This document shows, piece by piece, positions 16,900-24,984 of a stretch of DNA of 45,580 nucleotides. The notes beneath the pieces are model-generated. The model was not told the DNA's origin. It saw only the letters and a program-made list of their open reading frames with translations, and did no database searches. Position numbers and translations under genes: made by a program. The stretch comes from an uncultured Clostridia bacterium (GTDB lineage: Bacteria; Bacillota; Clostridia; UMGS1810): the NCBI GenBank assembly GCA_934463165.1, contig CAKSJG010000023.1:1-45580 (forward strand). The letters are read 5' to 3'. Every line of letters starts with the position of its first letter. The stretch's first letter is position 1.

Positions 16900-17958
16900 T
16901 TATATTTCTTCACTGTCAAAGTAGTTAATCTTCATAGCGGCTTTTACAGCCTTTAATGTTTTTGCCGCTTCTTTTTGTGCTGCTGCGCTTCCTTTTTTCA
17001 AAATGTCATAAACATCGTCCATTCTGTTTTCCCACTGTTTTCTTCTCGTGCGGATGGGTTCAAGCTCTGCTTGCATAACATTATTTAAGAATTTTTTGAT
17101 TTTCATATCCCCGAGTCCGCCGCGTCTGTAATGATCTTTAAGTTCATCAAGATTTTTGTAATCCGGCAAAAATTCTTCAAAGTGTTCATCCCTGCAAAAA
17201 GCGTCAAGGTATGTAAATACCGGGTTGCCTTCAACCGTTCCTGGATCTTCAACTCTGATATGGTTGGGATCTGTAAACATAGACATTATTTTTCTTTTTA
17301 TTTCGTCCGGTTCATCTGCAAGGTATATGCAGTTCCCGAGAGATTTGCTCATTTTTGCCTTTCCGTCCGTACCGGGAAGTCTCAGGCATGCTTTGTTACT
17401 CGGCAGCTTTATCTCCGGCTCGGTGAGCACACCCTCACCGTATGTCATGTTAAATTTATGAACTATTTCTTTGCATTGTTCAAGCATCGGCATCTGATCT
17501 TCTCCGACAGGCACTGTTGTTGCGCGGAATGCCGTGATATCAGCCGCCTGACTTATCGGATACACAAAAAATCCTACGGGGATGCTTGCCTCAAAGTTAC
17601 GCATGGCAATTTCCGCCTTTACCGTCGGGTTTCTCTGCACTCTTGAAACCGTGACAAGATTCATGTAATAAAACGTCAGCTCCGTAAGCTCGGGAACCAT
17701 TGACTGTATAAATATTGTTGATTTTTCGGGATCTATTCCGCATGCGAGATAGTCCAGAGCAACTTCTTTGATATTACTGCGCACTTTTTCGGGATTATCC
17801 GCATTATCGGTAAGAGCCTGTGCGTCCGCAATCATAATAAATATTTTATCGTAGTCACCTGTATTTTGTAAAAACACACGTTCTTTAAGCGATCCGACAT
17901 AATGTCCTACATGGAGTCTGCCCGTCGGGCGGTCTCCGGTTAAAATTATCTTTTTCAT
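16900..17958 (-). CDS. trpS: tryptophanyl-tRNA synthetase
   Basis: TrpS charges tRNA-Trp. The class I signatures are the HIGH-like LHVGHYVG (residues 15-22, after LTGDRPTGR) and KMSKS in GKAKMSKSLGN. An open frame extends upstream to 18039, but ATG at 17958 follows GGAGG with a 7-nt spacer and gives the standard N-terminus, 352 aa. The promoter (18001-18030) would put the transcript start inside the upstream open frame, which further supports this start. No T-box fits in the roughly 35-nt leader. Confidence 0.95.
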   Translation of the reverse strand: MKKIILTGDRPTGRLHVGHYVGSLKERVFLQNTGDYDKIFIMIADAQALTDNADNPEKVRSNIKEVALDYLACGIDPEKSTIFIQSMVPELTELTFYYMNLVTVSRVQRNPTVKAEIAMRNFEASIPVGFFVYPISQAADITAFRATTVPVGEDQMPMLEQCKEIVHKFNMTYGEGVLTEPEIKLPSNKACLRLPGTDGKAKMSKSLGNCIYLADEPDEIKRKIMSMFTDPNHIRVEDPGTVEGNPVFTYLDAFCRDEHFEEFLPDYKNLDELKDHYRRGGLGDMKIKKFLNNVMQAELEPIRTRRKQWENRMDDVYDILKKGSAAAQKEAAKTLKAVKAAMKINYFDSEEI

Positions 17959-18000
17959 ACTAACCTCCGAATAGAAATCCTGTTTTTTTGGATTTATAAA

Positions 18001-18030
18001 ATTATAACACAAACTAAGCCTTTCTGTCAA
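18001..18030 (-). promoter_or_regulatory. trpS promoter
   Basis: On the minus strand TTGACA (18030-18025), an 18-nt spacer and TATAAT (18006-18001) lie about 45 nt before the trpS start. Confidence 0.8.
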
Positions 18031-18067
18031 CAACCGCAAAAAGAAAAGCGCCTTTGTGCAATAATAA

Positions 18068-18097
18068 TTGTCAAAAACAGATTTTTGTTCATATAAA
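18068..18097 (+). promoter_or_regulatory. candidate promoter of the subtilase gene
   Basis: TTGTCA (18068-18073), an 18-nt spacer and TATAAA (18092-18097) lie about 80 nt before the subtilase start. A sporulation-type promoter cannot be excluded. Confidence 0.5.
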
Positions 18098-18177
18098 TAA
18101 TAATATGAGTATAAACGGTATCAGCCGATAAAATGTAATTTGCGGTTTATAAAACGGCGAAGGATTGGGGAATTAAT

Positions 18178-19185
18178 ATGATAAAATTTAAAATAAATGA
18201 TTATACACTTATAAATGTAAATTCGCTTCAGGAAAAGGAAGTAATCGATTACGGCGTGCGAATGGTCGGCGCTCCTCTTGAATGGAAAGAAACAATGGGG
18301 GAGGGAATAAAAGTCGGTGTAATAGATACGGGCATTTGTGAGACACATCCCGATCTTAAAGGCAGAATACGTGACGGAATTAATTTTACAAGTGAATCTC
18401 CGTCCAATATATCGGATTATAACGGTCACGGAAGTCATGTCAGCGGATTGATAGCGGCAGAAAAAAACGGCTTCGGCGTCGTAGGCGTTGCACCTAGGGC
18501 AAATCTATATATTGCAAAGGCATTTGATAAAAGCGGCCGTACACAGTACCCTGCCATAGAAAACAGTATAAGGTGGCTTATGGATAAAAAGGTTGATATA
18601 ATTAATATGTCGTTTTCATCTGCATTTACATCTCCGCGCTACAGCCGCATGATAAGCGCTCTTCATTCACAGGGCATAACAATAATATGCGCGGTTGGAA
18701 ACGAAGGCGACAAGGGCAGAAACAATATAGGGTATCCGGCAAATTTTAAAGAGACAATAGCCGTATCGGCAGTTGATATTAATAAAAACATTGCGGATTT
18801 CAGCTCAAAAAGCAGCGCGGCCGAAATATCAGCAGCCGGAATCAATATCTATTCGACATATCTTGATGACGGGTATGCAACACTCAGCGGAACATCAATG
18901 GCAACGCCGATTATTACCGGTGCCGCGGCTATTTTGCAGGCTAAGGGAATTATGCGCTATAACAGGCGGCTTACTCCGGATGAAATACGGCTGCTTCTTA
19001 ATATATACACCGAAGATCTGAGCGGCCTGGGCAGAGATGACAGCTACGGATACGGGCTTTTCAGCTTCGGAAGGATAGACGGCAGCGATTATGTTAATGA
19101 ACGGATAGAGAAAAATATATATAAAAGAAAAGACGCGCTTTCTTCTAAAATGATTGATCTTGTTGTAGCAATGCTTATGAAATAA
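18178..19185 (+). CDS. S8 family serine peptidase (intracellular subtilisin-like)
   Basis: The 335-aa protein is a subtilase with a complete triad: Asp50 in GVIDTGI, His84 in NGHGSHVSG and Ser240 in SGTSMATP. The oxyanion Asn lies in AVGNEG. There is no signal peptide and only a short N-terminal extension (about 30 residues, MIKFKINDYTL), like the propeptide of intracellular subtilisins such as IspA. It is transcribed alone, with a terminator behind it. Its location near spoIIID does not by itself show a role in sporulation. Confidence 0.9.
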   Translation: MIKFKINDYTLINVNSLQEKEVIDYGVRMVGAPLEWKETMGEGIKVGVIDTGICETHPDLKGRIRDGINFTSESPSNISDYNGHGSHVSGLIAAEKNGFGVVGVAPRANLYIAKAFDKSGRTQYPAIENSIRWLMDKKVDIINMSFSSAFTSPRYSRMISALHSQGITIICAVGNEGDKGRNNIGYPANFKETIAVSAVDINKNIADFSSKSSAAEISAAGINIYSTYLDDGYATLSGTSMATPIITGAAAILQAKGIMRYNRRLTPDEIRLLLNIYTEDLSGLGRDDSYGYGLFSFGRIDGSDYVNERIEKNIYKRKDALSSKMIDLVVAMLMK

Positions 19186-19202
19186 AATATCTGATTTAAA
19201 AT

Positions 19203-19240
19203 AAAACTCCTTTTACGGTCTGATCGGAAAAGGAGTTTTT
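19203..19240. terminator. bidirectional terminator after the subtilase gene
   Basis: A 12-bp perfect stem (AAAACTCCTTTT, 19203-19214, with 19228-19239) with flanking A/T runs lies between convergent genes. Confidence 0.85.
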
Positions 19241-19246
19241 ATCATA

Positions 19247-19987
19247 TTACTTCATGTTTTCAAAAATTTCATTTACTTCTTTATAAGATTTCGGTGTTCC
19301 TATATCATAGCATTCACCGATAAACTTATATGTATATACATCTTTTTGCTTATAAAGCCAACTCGGGAAGAAGCCCGGAGCATCGGGATTGTTGCCCTCA
19401 TTTAAATAACGCGAAATAAGAGGAACGGTATCTTTTTTGTATATATACGATGCAAATGCGGCCATGTTTGATTTAGGTTCGGCAGGTTTTTCCACCATTG
19501 CGGTAACCTTACCTTCGGAATCCGTCTCGACATTTGCCATTCTTCTGAGATCATCTATGCTGTCCAGCTCTTTAACAAGAATCATGTCTTTATTTGTCTT
19601 TAAATATGAATTATAAAAATCTTTAAGCTTAAATGTGAAAATGTTGTCACCCGCCATAATAAGCAGATCGTCATCGATTTTCATTTTATCTACAGCGTAT
19701 TGTATATCTCCGATTGCACCGAGTTTATTTGTATCGTCCGTTGTATTGTCATTTAATACACTTATATTGATATGACTCTTTCTTTTTTCATTCCACTTTA
19801 CAAAGTTGCCGTAAAATTTATCGTTGCTGACAATGACAAGCTCGTTTACAGCATCAATGGTTTCAATTTCATCAACAATATAGTCTAAAATCGGTTTGCC
19901 GGCAATAGGAAGAAGTGCCTTTGGTTTGTCAATCGTAAGGGGATACAGCCTTGTTGCATATCCCGCTGCAAGAATAATAGCTTTCAT
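19247..19987 (-). CDS. NDP-sugar nucleotidyltransferase
   Basis: The product resembles RmlA/GlmU-type sugar-1-phosphate nucleotidyltransferases. It opens with KAIILAAGYATRLYPLT and continues DKPKALLPIAGKPILDYIV, the signature nucleotide-binding loop and catalytic Lys. LLIMAGDNIF holds the metal-binding Asp, and KPAEPKSNMA and GECYDIGTPKSYKEVNE are conserved later. The 246-aa length is that of a single catalytic domain without a hexapeptide C-terminus. ATG at 19987 is chosen over the adjacent TTG at 19990 because AAGGTGG is well placed. Sugar specificity cannot be read from sequence. In the uninterrupted chromosome it would follow spoIIID, but with its own promoter. Confidence 0.88.
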   Translation of the reverse strand: MKAIILAAGYATRLYPLTIDKPKALLPIAGKPILDYIVDEIETIDAVNELVIVSNDKFYGNFVKWNEKRKSHINISVLNDNTTDDTNKLGAIGDIQYAVDKMKIDDDLLIMAGDNIFTFKLKDFYNSYLKTNKDMILVKELDSIDDLRRMANVETDSEGKVTAMVEKPAEPKSNMAAFASYIYKKDTVPLISRYLNEGNNPDAPGFFPSWLYKQKDVYTYKFIGECYDIGTPKSYKEVNEIFENMK

Positions 19988-20043
19988 CAATAAAGTCCAC
20001 CTTTGTGTTTTTTATATCATAAACAAATATGATATCTGTAAAT

Positions 20044-20072
20044 ATTATAACAGCAAATTCCAAAAAAATCAA
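20044..20072 (-). promoter_or_regulatory. promoter of the nucleotidyltransferase gene
   Basis: On the minus strand TTGATT (20072-20067), a 17-nt spacer and TGT-TATAAT (extended -10, 20049-20044) lie between the spoIIID 3' half and this gene. An inverted repeat ATATCAT/ATGATAT (20014-20020, 20029-20035) lies just downstream and may be an operator. Confidence 0.65.
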
Positions 20073-20129
20073 TAGTGTTTTTGTCCGTTATATACTTATT
20101 TTTGTCCAAAATATATTATTATCAAAAAT

Positions 20130-20276
20130 TTAATGTGCTTTAAGATATTTAAGTCTCGTTGCGTTTCCGCCGCGTATGTGTCTTTCGGATTTGTTTGTTT
20201 CAAGCAGCTTTTTGATTTCATGATATGCAGTCGGACTTATGTATTTAAGACGTTCACTGATGTCTTTATGTACGGT
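20130..20276 (-). CDS. spoIIID: spoIIID, 3' half (interrupted gene)
   Basis: Reading minus from 20276, the codons ACC GTA CAT give TVH followed by KDISERLKYISP, then HEIKKLLETNKSERHIRGG and NATRLKYLKAH with a TAA stop at 20132-20130. This matches the second half of SpoIIID, the mother-cell DNA-binding regulator, including the family's C-terminal (S)xRHxRGGxATxxKY segment. It has no start codon or ribosome site of its own. It becomes a gene only when joined to the 5' half at 43,459-43,573. The join falls between the two helices of the HTH. The upstream flank is the recombinase gene of the inserted element. Confidence 0.92.
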   Translation of the reverse strand, partial: TVHKDISERLKYISPTAYHEIKKLLETNKSERHIRGGNATRLKYLKAH

Positions 20277-21801
20277 CGTCGTTAAAATGATACTTTTTGT
20301 CAAGCCCTATGTCGGTCAGTAGTTTTAGGTATATGTCAACCTGTCCGGCGGGCGATACTTCAATTCGGTCGATAACCTGTTTTAACATCTCGTTTGTAAT
20401 CTCGGCGGAATTTAGTATGTCGCCGATGGTTTTGAAGGTATCAACAAGACCTGTTTGCAACTTGTCGCCCTGTGTAATTCCGTACCGCGCCATTTTCAGC
20501 TTTTCTTCAAGGTGTTTTATTTCGGCATTTATCGAAGCCGTTTTCTCTTTTAAATCGTCCATTGATATGACTTCATTGTCATACATATCAATGTATTTCT
20601 GACGGCTTTTTTTGAGCTTTTCTATTTCTTTTTCAAGCTCTTTTTCCGTTTTTCGGTTCTTGTTCATCGGCTCGTAGCTTTTGTTGAAGTCGGAAACGAT
20701 TTTTTTGATAACTCTCTGCTTGTCCGAGATAAGCCCCGAGAGATATTCTTTGATTGAGGTTAAAAGCTCGCCCTCGTCAATAACGATTTTGTTATTGCAC
20801 GTGTCCTTGCCCTGTGAGTTTCGTCCGCAGCACACCCAGCTGATTTTCTCGCCGTTTTTAACCTTGCGCTTTGTACGACGGAAGAAATGCCCGCAGTCGG
20901 CGCATTTAATCAGGGTGCTGAATATGTTCTTGCAGTTTCTTCTCGTGCCGTCCGCTTTGAATTTCGTTGAGTTTTCCGCCATAATGCGCTGTGCCTTTTC
21001 GTATGTTTCGCGGTCTATGATTGCAAGGTTGCGACGCTCGAAGATTTTCCATTCTTCTTCGGGTTTGTTAATCCTCTCATTTGTCAGAAAATCGGCGATT
21101 TCCTGTTTTCCGTTTTCGATTATGCCGATATAAATTTTATTTGCTATCAGTCTGCAAATTGCGTTTTGGGACCATTTATATCCCCGCTTGGTTTTTATGT
21201 TCCTTTCGTTCAGTATCTTGGCGATTTTGCTTGCGCCCAGATTGTCGTTGATATACATTTTATATATCTGCCGTACGATGTCCGCCTCAAATTCGTTGAT
21301 ATTGAGATTAAAATAGTCGCCGATGATTTTATCGTAGCCGTAGACAAGGTTCGGAACTCTCCCTTTTTCGGCATTCAGACGCTTGCTGAATTTTATTCTT
21401 GACGAGGTATTTCGGCTTTCTTCCTGTGCGACGGTCGCAAGCATCGTCAGCATCATTTCGCCGTCCTGTGTGGACAGGTTCGTGTTGACAAACAGAACCG
21501 GTATCCCCATTGATTTGAGTTTTCTGATAGATTGCAGAAAATCCAGCACGTTTCTTGCCATTCGTGACACGTCTTTTGTCACGACCATATCGAATTTCCC
21601 CAGCTCCGCATCGTGCATCATTTCAAGGAATTCCGTCCGCTTTTTAAGCTGTGTTCCCGATATGCCCTCATCGGCGTATATTTTCACAAGCGTGTGATTG
21701 TTTTTTTCGGCAAATTCTTCAAAAAACATTTTTTGAGTTTCCAAACTGTTTAGCTGGTCTAATTTGTCGGTTGATACTCTGCAATACACACCAAGCTTCA
21801 T
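20266..21801 (-). CDS. large serine recombinase (SpoIVCA/TnpX-like)
   Basis: The enzyme catalyses site-specific integration and excision. The resolvase domain begins MKLGVYCRVSTD with nucleophile Ser10, followed by YADEGISGT and KDVSRMARN. A recombinase domain follows (about residues 160-270), then a zinc ribbon (IKCADCGHFF ... WVCCGRN ... DTCNNK, about 305-345) and a coiled coil (about 375-430). At 511 aa it is close to SpoIVCA of the skin element. It is the last gene before the left junction: its final codons CGT ACA TAA lie in the attachment core, so the stop codon is supplied by the chromosome side. On the excised circle the frame would read on for 14 more codons. Start ATG at 21801 follows GGAAGTGAG. 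Confidence 0.95.
   Translation of the reverse strand: MKLGVYCRVSTDKLDQLNSLETQKMFFEEFAEKNNHTLVKIYADEGISGTQLKKRTEFLEMMHDAELGKFDMVVTKDVSRMARNVLDFLQSIRKLKSMGIPVLFVNTNLSTQDGEMMLTMLATVAQEESRNTSSRIKFSKRLNAEKGRVPNLVYGYDKIIGDYFNLNINEFEADIVRQIYKMYINDNLGASKIAKILNERNIKTKRGYKWSQNAICRLIANKIYIGIIENGKQEIADFLTNERINKPEEEWKIFERRNLAIIDRETYEKAQRIMAENSTKFKADGTRRNCKNIFSTLIKCADCGHFFRRTKRKVKNGEKISWVCCGRNSQGKDTCNNKIVIDEGELLTSIKEYLSGLISDKQRVIKKIVSDFNKSYEPMNKNRKTEKELEKEIEKLKKSRQKYIDMYDNEVISMDDLKEKTASINAEIKHLEEKLKMARYGITQGDKLQTGLVDTFKTIGDILNSAEITNEMLKQVIDRIEVSPAGQVDIYLKLLTDIGLDKKYHFNDDRT
20267..20276 (-). other. left attachment core (element/spoIIID 3' junction)
   Basis: The 10-bp ACCGTACATA (minus strand) occurs here and identically at 43,459-43,468. 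On one side lies spoIIID 3' coding sequence (AAAGACATC...), on the other the last codons of the recombinase. The likely crossover dinucleotide is the central CA (20269-20270), the symmetry centre of the deduced circle site. Confidence 0.88.
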
Positions 21802-21832
21802 AAAATCTCACTTCCTTTAAATTTTTTCAAAC

Positions 21833-21852
21833 ACAACATACCACATTGTTGT
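21833..21852. repeat. short inverted repeat upstream of the recombinase
   Basis: ACAACA (21833-21838) and TGTTGT (21847-21852), 8 nt apart, lie 30-50 nt upstream of the recombinase start. It may be an operator. I see no convincing sigma-A promoter here; that would fit a sporulation-specific promoter but does not prove one. Confidence 0.4.
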
Positions 21853-21877
21853 CTGTAAGTCCAGATATAATTTCAAA

Positions 21878-21907
21878 AATGCTCCGCATTTTTGGATGCG
21901 GAGCATT
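21878..21907 (-). terminator. terminator between the 59-aa gene and the recombinase
   Basis: A 12-bp perfect stem (AATGCTCCGCAT on the minus strand, 21907-21896 with 21889-21878) is followed by TTTTTG. It separates the mobilization genes from the recombinase, so the recombinase needs its own promoter in the 21,802-21,877 gap. Confidence 0.8.
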
Positions 21908-21918
21908 CTATGTATTTC

Positions 21919-22098
21919 CTAATCCAAATCACTTTCTGATTCAGAGTTATTTTTTAAGGTACGTTTTTCTTGATTATCTAAAATCATCTTGGTCAATACT
22001 CCCGTTGCCGCCCGTGAAATAAATTCACCGGCTATTTTTTCGGAGTCCGACCTTGTATTTGGATTATGGAAGGTTATATGTAAAACTTGTCCTTTCAT
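21919..22098 (-). CDS. small 59-aa protein next to the recombinase
   Basis: The ORF begins ATG at 22098 after GGAGG (ideal spacing) and encodes MKGQVLHITFHNPNTRSDSE, then a helical stretch and an acidic C-terminus (NNSESESDLD). I do not recognise a named family; small proteins with a similar start accompany mobilization genes in clostridial elements. Its size and place beside the recombinase make it a candidate recombination directionality factor, the role a small skin-encoded protein has in Clostridioides difficile. That is inference only. It lies 83 nt downstream of the relaxase and is closed by a terminator. Confidence 0.65.
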   Translation of the reverse strand: MKGQVLHITFHNPNTRSDSEKIAGEFISRAATGVLTKMILDNQEKRTLKNNSESESDLD

Positions 22099-22181
22099 AT
22101 AAAGTCCTCCATTTCCAAATCAGATTTATATTACATACTATGTCCGTCAAAATCCAAATATTCAATTTTTATTATTTAATT

Positions 22182-23450
22182 TTACTGCATATTCATACCG
22201 CCGAGCTCGTTTCCTTCATTTTCGCCGAGTTTTTCAACCATTTCCTCTATGTAGCCTTCCGTCAAATCTTTATCACGTGTGTTTTTAATCAGCTCAATCA
22301 ATATGCAAACCGATGCGGCGGACAGACCTGTTATAAGAGATATTGCTGCCGTGTCGTCCTCATCATAGCCTTTCTTTTTACTTATCCCCGAAACAGATTT
22401 AACAAGGCTAAACACCCTTTTACCAATGCCGTAATTGAGATTATTGAAATCACTAACGCCCCTGTTATGCGATACACCGCTATGCGGATTTTCTTTAACC
22501 CTTTCTCGGTTTTTATAAAAAGTTCTTCTTGAATTTTCCCAACCTGTGTTGAAAGCAAATTCAATTCCGCCGTCAGTCTGTCCCTGTTCTGATGTGACAG
22601 AGCGTCGATTTTCTCCTCCAAAATATCCAGGCGATTTAAAATCGGTGTTAAGTCCTGCATCTGTTGGTTCATACTTTTTAATTCCTCTAAAGTTGAATTC
22701 ATTTTCCATATTCTCCTTCAAAAACTTATCTTCGTGCAGTCTGTAATCTCTGCATTTTTTGCCGCCGGGAGTTGTGTAGCAAATAGATTTTCGCTCATTT
22801 GTCCAGCTGACTTTGTAGCCCTCGCTTTCCATATAGGATATAAATTCCGCCTTGTTTTTGCAGATGTTCATTGCAGCTTCAATGGTGTTTATAAGCCTGA
22901 ACTTCCAACTGTTGCCGTGAGTTGCCGCCGTATATTCGCCGTGTGTCATTGTTTCGGACGATTTTTGCTCCTTTCGATTTATAACCGAAAGACCGTATTC
23001 GGAGCATATTTTGTCGGAGACGGTTCGGATATTTTCAAGCGACTTTTTATCCTGATGAAGCTTCTTTCCGCTTTCAAAGCTGACACTGTTAACGAGGATG
23101 TGATTGTGCAAATGATTTTTTTCAATGTGCGTTCCGACGATTACTTCACACCTGTCAAAACATTCTTTTGCGAGCCTGACGCCGATTTCGTGTACGATTT
23201 CCGGTGTGACTTTTTCTTCCGGACTGAACGACTGGCAGTAGTGATAAAAGTATCTGCCGTTCGTCTTTGAGTGCAAGTGTTTTGTCAGCATAAATTCATC
23301 GTAGGCGGAGTTGGGAGAACAGTTTATTCCCGAAACCAATTTTTCACCGCTTTGCAAAAGTGTTTTTCTGTCGTTTGAAACATAATTTATAACACCCGAC
23401 AGTCCGGCTCGGCTTTGACGTTTATTGTTCAGTGCAACCACGATTGCCAT
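22182..23450 (-). CDS. relaxase, MobA/VirD2-type (MOBP-like)
   Basis: The relaxase nicks oriT and leads the DNA strand into the recipient. The N-terminal 200 residues form the relaxase domain, with Tyr candidates in GVINYVSNDRKT and the histidine motif HIEKNHLHNHILVNS (His108, His113, His115, His117). The rest is a variable region ending in an acidic tail. It starts directly after the mobC stop codon and contains a second gene nested out of frame (22382-22702). The 422-aa length is typical for small mobilizable elements. Confidence 0.92.
   Translation of the reverse strand: MAIVVALNNKRQSRAGLSGVINYVSNDRKTLLQSGEKLVSGINCSPNSAYDEFMLTKHLHSKTNGRYFYHYCQSFSPEEKVTPEIVHEIGVRLAKECFDRCEVIVGTHIEKNHLHNHILVNSVSFESGKKLHQDKKSLENIRTVSDKICSEYGLSVINRKEQKSSETMTHGEYTAATHGNSWKFRLINTIEAAMNICKNKAEFISYMESEGYKVSWTNERKSICYTTPGGKKCRDYRLHEDKFLKENMENEFNFRGIKKYEPTDAGLNTDFKSPGYFGGENRRSVTSEQGQTDGGIEFAFNTGWENSRRTFYKNRERVKENPHSGVSHNRGVSDFNNLNYGIGKRVFSLVKSVSGISKKKGYDEDDTAAISLITGLSAASVCILIELIKNTRDKDLTEGYIEEMVEKLGENEGNELGGMNMQ
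22382..22702 (-). CDS. nested MobB-like coiled-coil membrane protein, inside the relaxase gene
   Basis: A 106-aa ORF lies wholly inside the relaxase gene in another frame of the same strand. ATG at 22702 is preceded by AAGGAG with a 10-nt spacer. The product has an N-terminal amphipathic coiled coil (LEELKSMNQQMQDLTPIL through about residue 65) and one C-terminal membrane segment (GALVISIISITALVKGCLALL). This form and position recall MbeB/MbeD of ColE1-type plasmids, which also overlap the relaxase gene. The good ribosome site and the coherent coiled coil/membrane pattern argue that it is real. Confidence 0.6.
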   Translation of the reverse strand: MNSTLEELKSMNQQMQDLTPILNRLDILEEKIDALSHQNRDRLTAELNLLSTQVGKIQEELFIKTEKGLKKIRIAVYRITGALVISIISITALVKGCLALLNLFRG

Positions 23451-23759
23451 TTACGAACACCTCTTGCAAATTTTTTGAAGCTCGGCATATATGTTTTGAA
23501 GTTCCGCACTGACATCTTGCAAATATACAGAGTTTATTTTACCCATATTCGCAAGCAGTGTAAGCCTGTTTATGTTGCCGCCGATTCTTTTCACTTCGGT
23601 TATCAAAGGCTTAACATCTATCACATTGATTTTCTTTTGCATCGCACATTTGATGATGTAATCCGTCATAGTTTCTTTTGCGTCGCCGGCTAAATTTTTA
23701 ATTACATTGTACTCAACATCTGATGCTCTTATGGATATAACATTATTTCTGTGTCTCAT
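23451..23759 (-). CDS. MobC-like relaxosome accessory protein
   Basis: The 102-aa protein has a ribbon-helix-helix-like N-terminus (RNNVISIRASDVEYNVIKNLA) and the MobC core (VKRIGGNINRLTLLANMGKI). Such proteins bind oriT and help the relaxase open it. Its stop codon abuts the relaxase start. AGGAGGT precedes the start, and the candidate oriT lies directly upstream. Confidence 0.88.
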   Translation of the reverse strand: MRHRNNVISIRASDVEYNVIKNLAGDAKETMTDYIIKCAMQKKINVIDVKPLITEVKRIGGNINRLTLLANMGKINSVYLQDVSAELQNIYAELQKICKRCS

Positions 23760-23879
23760 TTTGTACCTCCTTTGCTCTGAAAAGTGGGTACGGGCTGCCG
23801 CCCGAAAGTCTGCGCCGTTTTCGGTGCGAATGTGCGTGCGGTAAAGCCACGCGCGATGCTTGCAACCTCTTAAAAGAGG
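23760..23879. other. candidate origin of transfer (oriT)
   Basis: This 120-nt gap upstream of mobC is GC-richer than its surroundings and packed with inverted repeats: CGGGC-TGCC-GCCCG (23791-23804), GCGTG/CACGC (23834-23852) and AACCTCTT/AAGAGGTT (23864-23881). Location next to mobC and the relaxase is where oriT lies in related elements. No nic site can be assigned by eye. Confidence 0.4.
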
Positions 23880-24950
23880 TTATTCGCTCTTGCCGACAGG
23901 GTCGGCAGGGACGGTTATTGGGATATAAGAATTACCGTCACTATCGGCACTTCGTCGAACATCATTTGGATTTTGCGGGACTGCTGACAGAAAAATAAGC
24001 CTTTTGCCGTTGCTCCGTTTGGACTGATAGGTAATTCCATACTCTTTGAGTTCCGGGATATTCTGATTGAGCCTTTTTGACAAAACGATAGGGGAAATTT
24101 CTTCGTCAGTATATTTTGACAGTTTATCCGCCAGCTCAGCCGGCGTTCCCGAAAAAGATTTTTCATTCTGCATAAACCGAACAACAGTTGCGGTAATATT
24201 TTCGAGAAGCATTTCGGGGTTTTCTGCACTGTCGGAAACCAATTCCCAGCTTTTGTTGCCGGTATTAAAATTAAGTTCCAGTTCCCGATATTCAATATCC
24301 CGTCCCGTGCAATAAAGTGTCGCCCGCGAGCCGGAACGCTTTGACTTGCAAAGAACAAAACTCGAATCTGCACCGCCGGTAATTCCTGTTGTGCCCGACA
24401 CCATATTCATCGGATCGTCATCTTTTTGCTTTCTCAAATGATGTATGAGAACGATTGCAATTTTCAGCTTGTCCGCAATATTTTTAAGAATACTTATATC
24501 TTTGTAATCGCTAGCGTAGGCATTATCATTTGAGATAGTACGTATTTTTTGAAAGGTGTCGATAACGACCAGTTTGGTATTTTTGTTACTCAAACAGAAA
24601 TTTTCAATCTGTTCCTCGATGCCGCTGCCGATGCTTTCTGCAAAGGTTGCAAAGTGGATATTAGGCGGAGCATCGTCTGTTATGTCAAACAATCTGCTTT
24701 GAATTCTTGCAAGACTGTCTTCAAGGCAAAGATACAGTGCAGTGCCTTGCTTGGTTTCAAAATTCCAAAGCTTTTCTCCTTTTGCAACCTTTAAACACAG
24801 CATAAGCGCCAGCCACGATTTACCGATTTTCGGACTTCCCGATAAAATATGCAGTCCCTGCGGAATTAAACTTTCCACCGCAAATTCTATCGGCGGTAAA
24901 AAGGTATTCATCAGCATTTCACCGTTTACGGTTTTTAAAACCTTGCTCAT
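23880..24950 (-). CDS. RepA-like AAA/RecA-fold ATPase (replicative helicase type)
   Basis: The 356-aa protein has a RecA-fold ATPase core: Walker A in LSGSPKIGKSWLA (Lys44), Walker B in TKLVVIDTFQKI and a sensor region IVLIHHLRKQ. This matches the RepA/AAA_25 helicases common in clostridial mobilizable elements, which are thought to unwind the element during replication or transfer. About 100 C-terminal residues look like a small winged-helix region. It is upstream of the oriT candidate and reads toward mobC. A divergent gene starts 193 nt away. Confidence 0.82.
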   Translation of the reverse strand: MSKVLKTVNGEMLMNTFLPPIEFAVESLIPQGLHILSGSPKIGKSWLALMLCLKVAKGEKLWNFETKQGTALYLCLEDSLARIQSRLFDITDDAPPNIHFATFAESIGSGIEEQIENFCLSNKNTKLVVIDTFQKIRTISNDNAYASDYKDISILKNIADKLKIAIVLIHHLRKQKDDDPMNMVSGTTGITGGADSSFVLCKSKRSGSRATLYCTGRDIEYRELELNFNTGNKSWELVSDSAENPEMLLENITATVVRFMQNEKSFSGTPAELADKLSKYTDEEISPIVLSKRLNQNIPELKEYGITYQSKRSNGKRLIFLSAVPQNPNDVRRSADSDGNSYIPITVPADPVGKSE

Positions 24951-24984
24951 ATTTATTTCACCTCCTCACATTAAAATTATTAAA

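Noticed and set aside
17959..18000. T-box riboswitch before trpS
   Set aside because: The promoter leaves only about a 35-nt leader, too short for a T-box, and no T-box sequence is visible.
17959..18039. Longer N-terminus for trpS
   Set aside because: The extra 27 residues lie at or upstream of the predicted transcript start and before the ribosome site.
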